Shown: piece after piece, positions 7,485 to 15,108 of the stretch
Position numbering within the stretch: the first letter of the stretch is position 1
How the letters are laid out: each line of letters starts with the position of its first letter
Assembly (NCBI GenBank): GCA_010031845.1
Contig: RGYX01000002.1
Span: forward strand, 1-27,294
Direction: 5' to 3'
Source: Verrucomicrobiota bacterium
GTDB taxonomy: Bacteria > Verrucomicrobiota > Verrucomicrobiia > Methylacidiphilales > Verrucolacustridaceae
DNA length: 27,294 bases
The notes under the pieces: model-generated
The model's database searches: none
What the model was told of the DNA's origin: nothing
What the model saw: only the letters and a program-made list of their open reading frames with translations
Made by a program: the position numbers and the translations under genes

Positions 7485-8691
7485 GGGGGTTTCCTTGGCG
7501 CGTTCGGCTTTCAATTTTCCAGACGCGGTCTCCTGGACGGGCGGTATGGGCAGGCAGGGCGCCATGGCGAAAGAAAAGGCGATTCCCCTTAACGCCGAAT
7601 AGAAAACCGCCCGGCTCATTTTCCGTGTCTGTTCCCCGGTCAATGACCACTCCGTCGCCGGGGTGAAGCGGGGTAAACATATCCTCCAGTTCGACCCAGT
7701 CGGGGCCGGTGCGGGAAACCCGGCCTGCGAGGGGGCCGCGCTTTTTTCCAAACCGTGCATGAACTAGCTGTTGATGGTCGACGCCATGGAACCAACCGGA
7801 AAAGAGGCCACGGCTAAAGGTCATCTCGAGCCGATATCGCTCCTCTGGGGTTGCGGGTGTGGGTTGTTTGTCGAGGACACGGTCTATGGCCTTCCGATAG
7901 ACCGAGGTGACGGCAGTGATGTAGTCAGCGGACTTGAGCCGTCCCTCAATCTTGAAGGAGTGAAGGCCCAAGCGAATCAGCTCCGGAATCTCGTCCACGG
8001 CCGCGAGATCTTGGGGGGAAAGTAAATAAGCCCGATCCCCGAGATCCTTGGGTTGTCCGTCGACCTCAAGCGCGTAGGGAAGGCGGCAGGCTTGGGCACA
8101 TTCACCCCGGTTGGCGCTGCGGCGCCCCAAAACCTCGCTGGTCAGACATTGCCCAGAGTACGCCACGCATAGGGCTCCATGAACGAAAACTTCCAAAGGA
8201 AGGCCGGAGGGTTCGGTCGGGGATGGAAACTTGGCGAGTTCCCGGAGGGAAAGCTCGCGCGCCAGAACGGCCAAGGAGATGCCTTGCCTGCGGGCAAAGG
8301 CAACTCCCTCAGGCGAGGTAAGGCTCATCTGGGTCGAGGCATGAATCTGTACTTTGGGACAGACCATGCGGGCCAAACCTACCAGCCCCAAGTCCTGAAC
8401 AATAATGGCATCCACCTTGCATTCGGCGATCCAGTTCAGGAGTCGTTCCGCTTCGGCCAGCTCGGATGGGAAGATCAAGACATTCAGAGTGAGGTACCCG
8501 CGCCGTCCCCGGGCGTGAAGGTATTCCATGACCAGGGGCAGATCGGCCTCGGTAAAGTTTTCCGCCCGTAGACGGGCATTGAAGGCTGGAAGACCGAAAT
8601 AAACGGCATCGGCCCCTGCGGTCACCGCCGCCTTAAGACAATCCCAGTCTCCAGCAGGGGCGAGGAGTTCGGGGTTCAGGAGCATCCCCAT
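7360..8691 (-). CDS. U32-family (RlhA-like) protein, N-terminal part of a frameshifted gene
   Basis: First half of a protein resembling E. coli RlhA (YdcP), which hydroxylates C2501 of 23S rRNA; related U32 proteins act in tRNA modification and ubiquinone synthesis. It starts NPELLAPAGDWDCLKAAV, a U32 hallmark. The U32 signature EVFVHGALCVAYSGQC is at residues 167-182, and Cys175, 182, 198 and 202 form the four-Cys set that binds an iron-sulfur cluster in characterised relatives. Family-like sequence runs to GDRVWK, near base 7520; the remaining residues to the stop at 7360 are out of frame. With the C-terminal part the intact protein would have roughly 820 residues, the long-form length. The ATG at 8691 is followed by another at 8685. 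It lies 42 bases after the carbonic anhydrase gene, probably in one transcript. Confidence 0.85.
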   Translation of the reverse strand: MGMLLNPELLAPAGDWDCLKAAVTAGADAVYFGLPAFNARLRAENFTEADLPLVMEYLHARGRRGYLTLNVLIFPSELAEAERLLNWIAECKVDAIIVQDLGLVGLARMVCPKVQIHASTQMSLTSPEGVAFARRQGISLAVLARELSLRELAKFPSPTEPSGLPLEVFVHGALCVAYSGQCLTSEVLGRRSANRGECAQACRLPYALEVDGQPKDLGDRAYLLSPQDLAAVDEIPELIRLGLHSFKIEGRLKSADYITAVTSVYRKAIDRVLDKQPTPATPEERYRLEMTFSRGLFSGWFHGVDHQQLVHARFGKKRGPLAGRVSRTGPDWVELEDMFTPLHPGDGVVIDRGTDTENEPGGFLFGVKGNRLFFRHGALPAHTARPGDRVWKIESRTRQGNPHANHPFAPESIRPSGKTTLYPCDDLGSGSPTHLNPSPGSGT

Positions 8692-8733
8692 AGCCTAGGG
8701 CATGAAAAGAGATAGAACGAGTGAGGAGAGGGA

Positions 8734-9396
8734 TTAATCCAGGAAGCGGACCCGGCCTGTTTCAACGTCGTAGACAGCCCCAACAACCTGTAGTTTGCCA
8801 TCGGCTTTGGCTTTCTGGAGAAGCGGACTGTTGTCGATCACTTCCATCATTTGGTAACGCACCAGAGCCTCGACAGCGTGATTCAATTGATCTTCCTTGG
8901 AGAGATCGCTGTGTTCCCGGTGGATTTTTTCAATCCCCGGCTGAAGGGCTTTGGTTAACAGGGAAATATTTCCCGGAACCGGCTTGCCTTCGAGGGTGGC
9001 AGTGACGGCGCCGCACTTGGTGTGGCCGAGGACAAGAATCGTATGCACACCGAGGGCGACCACCCCATATTCAAACGTGGCATTCACTTCCGGGGTGTCA
9101 AAACCGCCCGCATTCCGACAGACAAAAAGGTCGCCAACCCCCATGTCGAAAATCAGTTCGGGCGGGGTACGGGAGTCGGCACAGGTCAAGACGGCGACGG
9201 AAGGGGTTTGTCCAAGAGCTCCTGTTTTGGCTACGTTTCCCTTTTGCCAGGAGTGGGCCAGCGCTTTTCCTTCGGTGAAGCGGAGGTTGCCCGCCTCCAG
9301 GGTGGCGCGTGCTTTTTCCGCAGGTACCCCGGCCAAAGAATGGGAAAAAGAGATCAGCAAAAGCAGGGCTTGAATCGACCCAAAAGAGGGTTTCAT
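8734..9396 (-). CDS. Beta-class carbonic anhydrase, exported
   Basis: Interconverts CO2 and bicarbonate using zinc. The start is the ATG at 9396, giving 220 residues; the frame is open further upstream to 9507, but that part overlaps the porin gene and lacks family features. Residues 1-22 form a signal peptide (MKPSFGSIQALLLLISFSHS then LAG), so the enzyme is probably periplasmic. Zinc ligands are Cys72 in TCADSR, His125 and Cys128 in GHTKC; the Asp74-Arg76 pair of the active site is present. FVCRNAGG and EYGVVALGV are also typical. It starts 40 bases after the porin stop on the same strand, so the two are likely cotranscribed and could act together on bicarbonate in the periplasm (inference). 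Confidence 0.94.
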   Translation of the reverse strand: MKPSFGSIQALLLLISFSHSLAGVPAEKARATLEAGNLRFTEGKALAHSWQKGNVAKTGALGQTPSVAVLTCADSRTPPELIFDMGVGDLFVCRNAGGFDTPEVNATFEYGVVALGVHTILVLGHTKCGAVTATLEGKPVPGNISLLTKALQPGIEKIHREHSDLSKEDQLNHAVEALVRYQMMEVIDNSPLLQKAKADGKLQVVGAVYDVETGRVRFLD

Positions 9397-9436
9397 AGGT
9401 AAACTCAAGCGATCTTTCGGATTTGCACAAGGATGC

Positions 9437-11086
9437 TTAGTAGAACAGTTGCAGTCGGGTGATGAATCCAAGCTCGTTGTTTTCCACGACGGTGTTGGGG
9501 GCGCCACCTCCCGTGAAGGCGTTGTATTCCACCGTTACCCCGAGCCGAATAATCCGGTTGGGATACCAATTGAGGGCCAGGGAGGCGCCATTTACCCCAG
9601 TCGCGTTACTCGTCTGGGAGATCCCCATCCCCCCTTCACTCACCGGGCGAAACATATTGGCTCCCGCAGCCAGGCCGTCATACCGGAAAGCAAGTTCCCA
9701 GGCCCCGATATCTCCACTGGAGAAATCCAGCGGGCGCTGCGGAACTACCCCCCCAAGCGAGCAGGGTTCTCCCGTAATCACCCAATCCACCTCCACGTCC
9801 CAAGCGGTGGTCTGGTAATTGGTAAAGCCCCCTCCGGAGGAGCCGTAAATGCCGGCTGTATTGACCCCCTGCTGTTCGGCGGTGAACTCACCCCAAACCG
9901 AAACGGGACCGTTATTATAGTAGAGTTGTGGGCTGATCCTCCAAACTTCCCCCTGAACTCCAAGGCCATTGGGAAAAGATAGAAAGGTGTTTCCGCCATC
10001 CGTGCTGTAGTTTTGAAAAAGGTTGGATGAACTGATGGATCGGTTCTCAGTCTGCCATCCGATGCTCCCCCCCACACCCAAGTGAAGACCATGCAGTTCC
10101 TCCGGCACTTCGGGTTCGTCCCGAAAAGGCTGGCAAAAAAGGCGAAAGTAACCCACAGGGCCGGTTCCGTAGTCCAAACCACTTTGAACCGTGTCGTTGC
10201 GCGATCCCGATCCCACCATGGCCGCCCAGGATAACTTTTCCGAAAAAACGATCCCGTGAGCCATGACCCCCAAATCCCGATTGGGAATTAAGTTAGAGGT
10301 CAGGGAACGCTCGGCAAAGGGAATGAAGGCCACGGGGGTGAGCATTTCCAGGCCCACCGGAACGGTGAATTTGCCGGCCTGCACCTGAATTTCTTCCACG
10401 GTATCAAAATTAATGAAGGCATCGGCGATGGTGGTGGAATAGGAGGTGGCATTGGGCGAGGACAGGGCAAACTCCGGCGCAAAGCGGTATTCCCAGTCAT
10501 CGTAAAAGTAGCCGGACGCATAGGGGCGAGCCCGGCGGACAAGAAACTTGGACATATCCGTAGTTCCCGGATCGACGAACTGCCGGTCGTCGAGTTGCAG
10601 CAATCCACCCAACCGAATCAGGTGGTGGTTATCCTTGGAGCGGAAAATCATGCCCTTCTCTGAAATATCGACCATCGGAAGATCCATGCTGGGCTGCTGT
10701 TCGGATCTGGGCGCGAATTCGGTGGTCCCCTCGACGGTTTGTTCCATGGTGGGTTGTTCCTTGGACTCCGGGGAAAGGAAAGGGTTTTTTTTGGGGGGCG
10801 AGGACGTTTTGGAAGGTAGAAAAGGAGTATAACCAATAGGGTGCGGAGGGATGATGGTTGGATTTGCCGGTTCCTCGGAAGGGGTTCGTAGTCGAGTGAC
10901 GGGAGGGCTGCCACGGTCCTGGTTTTTGATTTTTTTCACCTCCTCGATAAGTGTTTGGACCTGTGCCTTGAGATCGGCGATGGTTTTGGCGGTTTCATCA
11001 TCCATGGCCCTGAGCCCATGCGAGGTCCACTGAAGGAAAAAAGCCCCCAGCAATAACCCCCTAAATGCTTTCGATGCGGTAAGCAT
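9437..11086 (-). CDS. Outer-membrane porin of the OprP/OprO (phosphate-selective porin) family
   Basis: A 549-residue beta-barrel porin. Residues 1-27 are a signal peptide (MLTASKAFRG through HGLRA). Residues about 29-53 form a short coiled coil (TIADLKAQVQTLIEEVKKIKN), as in trimeric porins of this family. A Pro/Ser/Lys-rich linker runs to about residue 130. The barrel starts with HHLIRLGGLLQLDDRQF and contains RRARPYASGYFYDDWEYRFAPEF and VQAGKFTVPVGLEMLTP, both strongly OprP-like. It ends GFITRLQLFY, with the C-terminal aromatic residue recognised by the BAM machinery. Despite the family name, members carry many solutes, so substrate is open. The start codon has no good ribosome site but gives a clean signal peptide. 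The downstream carbonic anhydrase follows after 40 bases. Confidence 0.88.
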   Translation of the reverse strand: MLTASKAFRGLLLGAFFLQWTSHGLRAMDDETAKTIADLKAQVQTLIEEVKKIKNQDRGSPPVTRLRTPSEEPANPTIIPPHPIGYTPFLPSKTSSPPKKNPFLSPESKEQPTMEQTVEGTTEFAPRSEQQPSMDLPMVDISEKGMIFRSKDNHHLIRLGGLLQLDDRQFVDPGTTDMSKFLVRRARPYASGYFYDDWEYRFAPEFALSSPNATSYSTTIADAFINFDTVEEIQVQAGKFTVPVGLEMLTPVAFIPFAERSLTSNLIPNRDLGVMAHGIVFSEKLSWAAMVGSGSRNDTVQSGLDYGTGPVGYFRLFCQPFRDEPEVPEELHGLHLGVGGSIGWQTENRSISSSNLFQNYSTDGGNTFLSFPNGLGVQGEVWRISPQLYYNNGPVSVWGEFTAEQQGVNTAGIYGSSGGGFTNYQTTAWDVEVDWVITGEPCSLGGVVPQRPLDFSSGDIGAWELAFRYDGLAAGANMFRPVSEGGMGISQTSNATGVNGASLALNWYPNRIIRLGVTVEYNAFTGGGAPNTVVENNELGFITRLQLFY

Positions 11087-11229
11087 GAAGTGAGAGAATC
11101 AACGGAAATGCTTATGGTACCAACCCTTCCCCCTCTCATGGAAAAATGATTGGTGAACAAGGGTGAATAATTGAAATGACTAGGGGAGATCTTGGTGCGT
11201 GGGGTGGTTTTTTTTGCTAGGTTTGTGGG
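11087..11229. promoter_or_regulatory. Divergent intergenic region between porin and lipA
   Basis: This 143-base spacer, the longest in the window, separates two genes read outward and must hold a promoter for each unless transcription enters from elsewhere. It is more AT-rich than the flanking genes. TTGAAA on the plus strand at about 11171 could be a -35 element for lipA, but I see no convincing -10 box at the right distance. A TGGTACCA palindrome lies near 11116-11123. A run of eight T at 11208-11215 has no stem before it. Confidence 0.4.
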
Positions 11230-12105
11230 ATGGATAGAAAGCCACCATGGCTACGGGCGAAAATACCTGGCGGACCCGGATACCTAAAGGTTCGTAACCT
11301 AGTAAAAGACAACCGGTTGCACACGGTATGTGAAAGTGCCCATTGTCCCAATCTAGGGGAGTGTTGGAGTCGTGGGACGGCCACGATTATGATTCTCGGT
11401 GAGACCTGCACCCGTAGTTGCCGTTTTTGTGCCATCGCCACAGGCAAGCCGGGGGAGGTTGATTGGGCTGAACCCGCCCGGGTAGCGGATGCAGTTCGGA
11501 TCATGGGGTTGCAACATGCGGTGATCACCTCAGTGGCCCGCGACGACCTGCCGGACGGCGGCGCAGAGATTTGGGCGCAAACCATTCGGGCTGTTCGAAA
11601 CGTCAATCCGGAAACCCATATCGAAGTGTTGATTCCTGATTTCAAGGGCAGAGAGGAAAGTCTGAATACGGTCCTGGAGGCCGAGCCGGATATTTTGAAC
11701 CACAACATGGAAACAGTCCGGCGGCTGCAAAAGCCAGTTCGGGTTCAGGCGCAGTATGAACGGAGTCTTGAAGTGCTCACCCGGGCCAAGGCCAAGGGTT
11801 TTGTGACCAAGACCGGCCTGATGCTCGGGATCGGGGAGCGAGAGGAGGAGATTGAGGAGACTCTCGTGGATTTGGCAGGGGAGAAGGTGGATATATTGAC
11901 TTTGGGGCAGTATTTGCGGCCCACCCCGAAACATCTGCCGATAGAGCGGTGGGTGACTCCCGGGGAGTTTGCCCGATGGAAGGAGAAAGCCTTGGCTCTG
12001 GGTTTCGGAGTTTGCGAGAGCGGACCGTTAGTCAGGAGTTCGTATCATGCCGAAGAGCAATCAGCGAAATATACGGGGATTGAGGTGGCATCAGCGAAAA
12101 GTTAG
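11230..12105 (+). CDS. lipA: Lipoyl synthase LipA
   Basis: Radical-SAM enzyme that inserts two sulfurs into protein-bound octanoyl groups, making the lipoyl cofactor of 2-oxoacid dehydrogenases and GcvH. It has 291 residues, the usual length. The auxiliary cluster motif CESAHCPNLGEC uses Cys34, Cys39 and Cys45. The radical-SAM motif CTRSCRFC uses Cys60, Cys64 and Cys67. SVARDDLPDGGA, NHNMETV and the C-terminal RSSYHAEE, whose serine contacts the auxiliary cluster in known structures, are all present. The ATG at 11230 has only a weak purine tract upstream. It converges on gcvP, whose stop is 46 bases away. LipA serves the lipoylated partner of GcvP, but the two genes are on opposite strands and not one operon. 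Confidence 0.97.
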   Translation: MDRKPPWLRAKIPGGPGYLKVRNLVKDNRLHTVCESAHCPNLGECWSRGTATIMILGETCTRSCRFCAIATGKPGEVDWAEPARVADAVRIMGLQHAVITSVARDDLPDGGAEIWAQTIRAVRNVNPETHIEVLIPDFKGREESLNTVLEAEPDILNHNMETVRRLQKPVRVQAQYERSLEVLTRAKAKGFVTKTGLMLGIGEREEEIEETLVDLAGEKVDILTLGQYLRPTPKHLPIERWVTPGEFARWKEKALALGFGVCESGPLVRSSYHAEEQSAKYTGIEVASAKS

Positions 12106-12150
12106 CAGCTTTCCTGGGAAGGTGAGGATGAAGAGGGAAGAGAATCTGAT

Positions 12151-15051
12151 TTAATCAGCCAAATCGGAGACCGAAGGGCAGGAGCAGACGAGGTTGCGGT
12201 CTCCATGGACAGCATCGATGCGGGATACCGGGGGCCAGTATTTCCATGTACGGGTCCACGGCGCGGGATAAGCAGCCAACTCGCGGGAGTAGGGCCGATT
12301 CCAGGAGTCCGAGATTACGTCTCTGGCCGGGTGAGGAGCCAACTTGAGGGGATTTCGGGTGCGATCCATTTTCCCGGCCTCAATTTCGGCAATCTCCTTG
12401 CGAATGGAGATCAGGGCATCGGCAAAGCGGTCCATCTCCTCTCGTGATTCCGATTCGGTAGGCTCGATCATCAAGGTGCCGGCCACTGGCCAGGACATGG
12501 TCGGGGCATGAAATCCGTAATCCATCAGGCGTTTGGCCACATCCTCGACTTCAATGCCGGCACTGGCTTTAAAAGGGCGGAGATCGAGGATGAACTCATG
12601 AGCGACCCATCCACCCGCGCCGCGGTAAAGGATGGGGTAATGTTGGGAAAGACGATGGGCGAGGTAGTTGGCGTTTAGGATGGCGACCTGGGTGCAAAGG
12701 GTGAGCCCTTTCGATCCGATCATCGCCAGATACATCCAGGGGATGACCAGAATACTGGCACTGCCGTAAGGGGCGGAGGCCACGGCTCCGACATGACCGG
12801 ATTCGGTGGGTAGAAGCGGATTGGATGGAAGGTAAGGTGCCAGATGCGATGCGACGGCAATCGGACCCACGCCGGGGCCGCCACCGCCGTGGGGAATGCA
12901 GAAAGTTTTATGAAGGTTTAAGTGGCAGGCATCGATGCCAAACTCCCCCGGGCGGCAGATCCCCACAAGGGCATTGAGGTTGGCCCCGTCCATGTAGACC
13001 TGACCGCCTGCAGCATGAACCTTTTGGCAGAGTTCACGGATTCCTGCTTCAAAAACACCGTGGGTCGAGGGATAAGTCACCATCACGGCGGCAACCTTGG
13101 GTCCGTGCTCGCGGAGTTTTGCTTCCAGATCGGAGTGGTCGACATTGCCCTTGGGGTCACAGGCCACGGGGATGACACGAAATCCGGCCAAAACCGCGCT
13201 GGCGGGATTGGTTCCATGCGCGGAGACGGGGATCAGACAGACATCCCGGGCCGACTCACCCCGGGCATGTTGCCAACCGCGGATGGCCAGGAGTCCGGCA
13301 TATTCCCCTTGGGATCCGGCATTGGGCTGAAGGGAGACCGCCGGGAGGCCGATAATTTCGCCGAGCCATTGTTCCAGGTCGTGGATCATGGTCAGGTAGC
13401 CTTCATTCTGATCTGCCGGAGCAAAGGGGTGGGGATTTCCGACCGAGGGCCAGCCCAACGGAGTCAGTTCCGAGGCGGCGTTAAGCTTCATCGTGCATGA
13501 ACCGAGAGGCACCATGGACTGGGCGGGGGTAAGATCCTTCTGGGCCAGATGACGGATATAACGCAGGAGTTCGTTTTCGTTTCCATAAGAGGAAAAAACG
13601 GGGTGTCGAAGAGCGGAACTCGTTCGGACCAAGGAACCGCCCAGTCTGGGGGCCGAAGGGGAGGTGGCGGAGGATTCTCCGCCAAAAAACTCAACCAAGC
13701 GGTTGATTTCCGCATGGTCTGTTCGCTCATCCAAAGTGATACCGATTTCCGTTTCGGAAAAAATCCGGAAGTTATATTGCGCCTTGGACGCGGCATGGAG
13801 AGCCGAGGCAATAACTTTGGAGGAACCCTGAATCCGGAGGGTGTCGAAAAAGGAGGGGTGGAGGATCTTGAGGCCGAGTCGGCCCAGTTCGGCGGAAAGG
13901 TGCTGGGTGTGTCCGTGAATGCGCAGGGCAATTGAGCGGAGACCCTCCGGGCCGTGGTGGATGGCGTACATCGAGGCCATGGAGGCGAGCAGGGCTTGGG
14001 CCGTGCAGATGTTGCTGGTGGCCCGGTCCCGGCGAATGTGCTGTTCGCGGGTCTGAAGGGAGAGGCGGTAGGCGATCCGCCCTGAGGTGTCCTTGGAAAC
14101 ACCCACCAAGCGACCCGGAAGTAGGCGCTGGTAAGCCAAACGGGTAGCGAAATAAGCGGCATGGGGACCCCCGAAACCCACGGGCACACCAAATCGCTGG
14201 GTGTTTCCCACGGCCACATCGGCCCCGAGTTCGCCCGGGGGGGTGAACAACAAAAGCGCCATGGGGTCGGCGACAAGAACGGAGAGGGCACCGACTTTTT
14301 TCAGTTGTTCCACCTGAGGGCGTGGATCGGATAGGCGGCCGTCACTGTCGGGATAGCTGAGAATGCCGGCAAAAAGCCGGTCGGCTTCCTTTTCGGGAAA
14401 TGTTTCTGAGGTGATGATTTTCCATCCCAAGGCGCTGGCTCGGGTGGCGACAACCGCCGCGGTCGTGGGGTGGAGGCCGGGGGAGACCCAAAGGGTGTGG
14501 CGATCGCTGCTCTGCATCGCGCCGTGAGCCAGAGAGGCGGCTTCGGCCGCTGCGGTCCCCTCATCCAGAAGGGAGGCATTGGCAATTTCCATCCCGGTCA
14601 ATTCGATGATCATGGTTTGGAAATTCAGCAGGGCTTCCAGACGCCCTTGGGAAATTTCCGGTTGGTAAGGGGTATAGGAGGAGTACCAGCCCGGATCTTC
14701 GAACAAATTACGGCGAAGAATGTTTGGGGTGATGGTTCCGTGATAACCGAGCCCGATAAGCGAACGCACGTTCTGGTTCCGGGAAAAGATTTCCTCCAGA
14801 TCGGCCAAGGCGCGTGCCTCCGACCTAGCGGGAGGAAGCTGGGGGAGTTTGCGGGCGGAAAGACCCTCGGGGAGAGATTTTTGAATCAGTTCTTCCAGGC
14901 TATTCAGGCCGAGGGTCTGAAGCATCTCCTTGCGAGTCGATTCATCCGGGCCCAGATGACGCGGCAAAAAAGAGGAGTCTTCCCGACCGGGATTCCCAGA
15001 AGAGGGGGTGGTTACCCGCTTGGTTTGCTTCTTGGGTGCGGTTACAGACAC
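12151..15051 (-). CDS. gcvP: Glycine dehydrogenase (decarboxylating), P-protein, full-length
   Basis: PLP enzyme that decarboxylates glycine and passes aminomethyl to lipoylated GcvH. It is the single-chain form with two fused aminotransferase-like halves, of about 966 residues. The N-half begins SFLPRHLGPDE and includes SLIGLGYHGT and TPYQPEISQG. The C-half holds MVPLGSCTMKLN, SAHGTNPASA and the PLP lysine in HLNLHKTFCIPHGGGG, Lys715 counted from the start used here. I chose the GTG at 15051 because it leaves a 57-base gap to the divergent metal ATPase. An in-frame ATG at 15141 would add 30 non-conserved residues and overlap that gene's start by 33 bases. Neither has a strong ribosome site. 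gcvT and gcvH are not in the window. Confidence 0.96.
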   Translation of the reverse strand: MSVTAPKKQTKRVTTPSSGNPGREDSSFLPRHLGPDESTRKEMLQTLGLNSLEELIQKSLPEGLSARKLPQLPPARSEARALADLEEIFSRNQNVRSLIGLGYHGTITPNILRRNLFEDPGWYSSYTPYQPEISQGRLEALLNFQTMIIELTGMEIANASLLDEGTAAAEAASLAHGAMQSSDRHTLWVSPGLHPTTAAVVATRASALGWKIITSETFPEKEADRLFAGILSYPDSDGRLSDPRPQVEQLKKVGALSVLVADPMALLLFTPPGELGADVAVGNTQRFGVPVGFGGPHAAYFATRLAYQRLLPGRLVGVSKDTSGRIAYRLSLQTREQHIRRDRATSNICTAQALLASMASMYAIHHGPEGLRSIALRIHGHTQHLSAELGRLGLKILHPSFFDTLRIQGSSKVIASALHAASKAQYNFRIFSETEIGITLDERTDHAEINRLVEFFGGESSATSPSAPRLGGSLVRTSSALRHPVFSSYGNENELLRYIRHLAQKDLTPAQSMVPLGSCTMKLNAASELTPLGWPSVGNPHPFAPADQNEGYLTMIHDLEQWLGEIIGLPAVSLQPNAGSQGEYAGLLAIRGWQHARGESARDVCLIPVSAHGTNPASAVLAGFRVIPVACDPKGNVDHSDLEAKLREHGPKVAAVMVTYPSTHGVFEAGIRELCQKVHAAGGQVYMDGANLNALVGICRPGEFGIDACHLNLHKTFCIPHGGGGPGVGPIAVASHLAPYLPSNPLLPTESGHVGAVASAPYGSASILVIPWMYLAMIGSKGLTLCTQVAILNANYLAHRLSQHYPILYRGAGGWVAHEFILDLRPFKASAGIEVEDVAKRLMDYGFHAPTMSWPVAGTLMIEPTESESREEMDRFADALISIRKEIAEIEAGKMDRTRNPLKLAPHPARDVISDSWNRPYSRELAAYPAPWTRTWKYWPPVSRIDAVHGDRNLVCSCPSVSDLAD

Positions 15052-15108
15052 CGCCTGAGCGTAATTGACAAGGGGAACTTGGCAAGAGGCAGGGAAAGTT
15101 GGCGGTGA

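Noticed and set aside
7360..7760. Overlap of two U32-related frames considered as two genuine overlapping genes or a programmed frameshift
   Set aside because: Each frame looks homologous only on its own side of the junction, and there is no in-frame stop or known slippery or prfB-like signal there. A plain indel is simpler.
11208..11215. Run of eight T before lipA considered as an intrinsic terminator
   Set aside because: No GC-rich inverted repeat precedes it on either strand, and it sits just upstream of a gene start between divergent genes.
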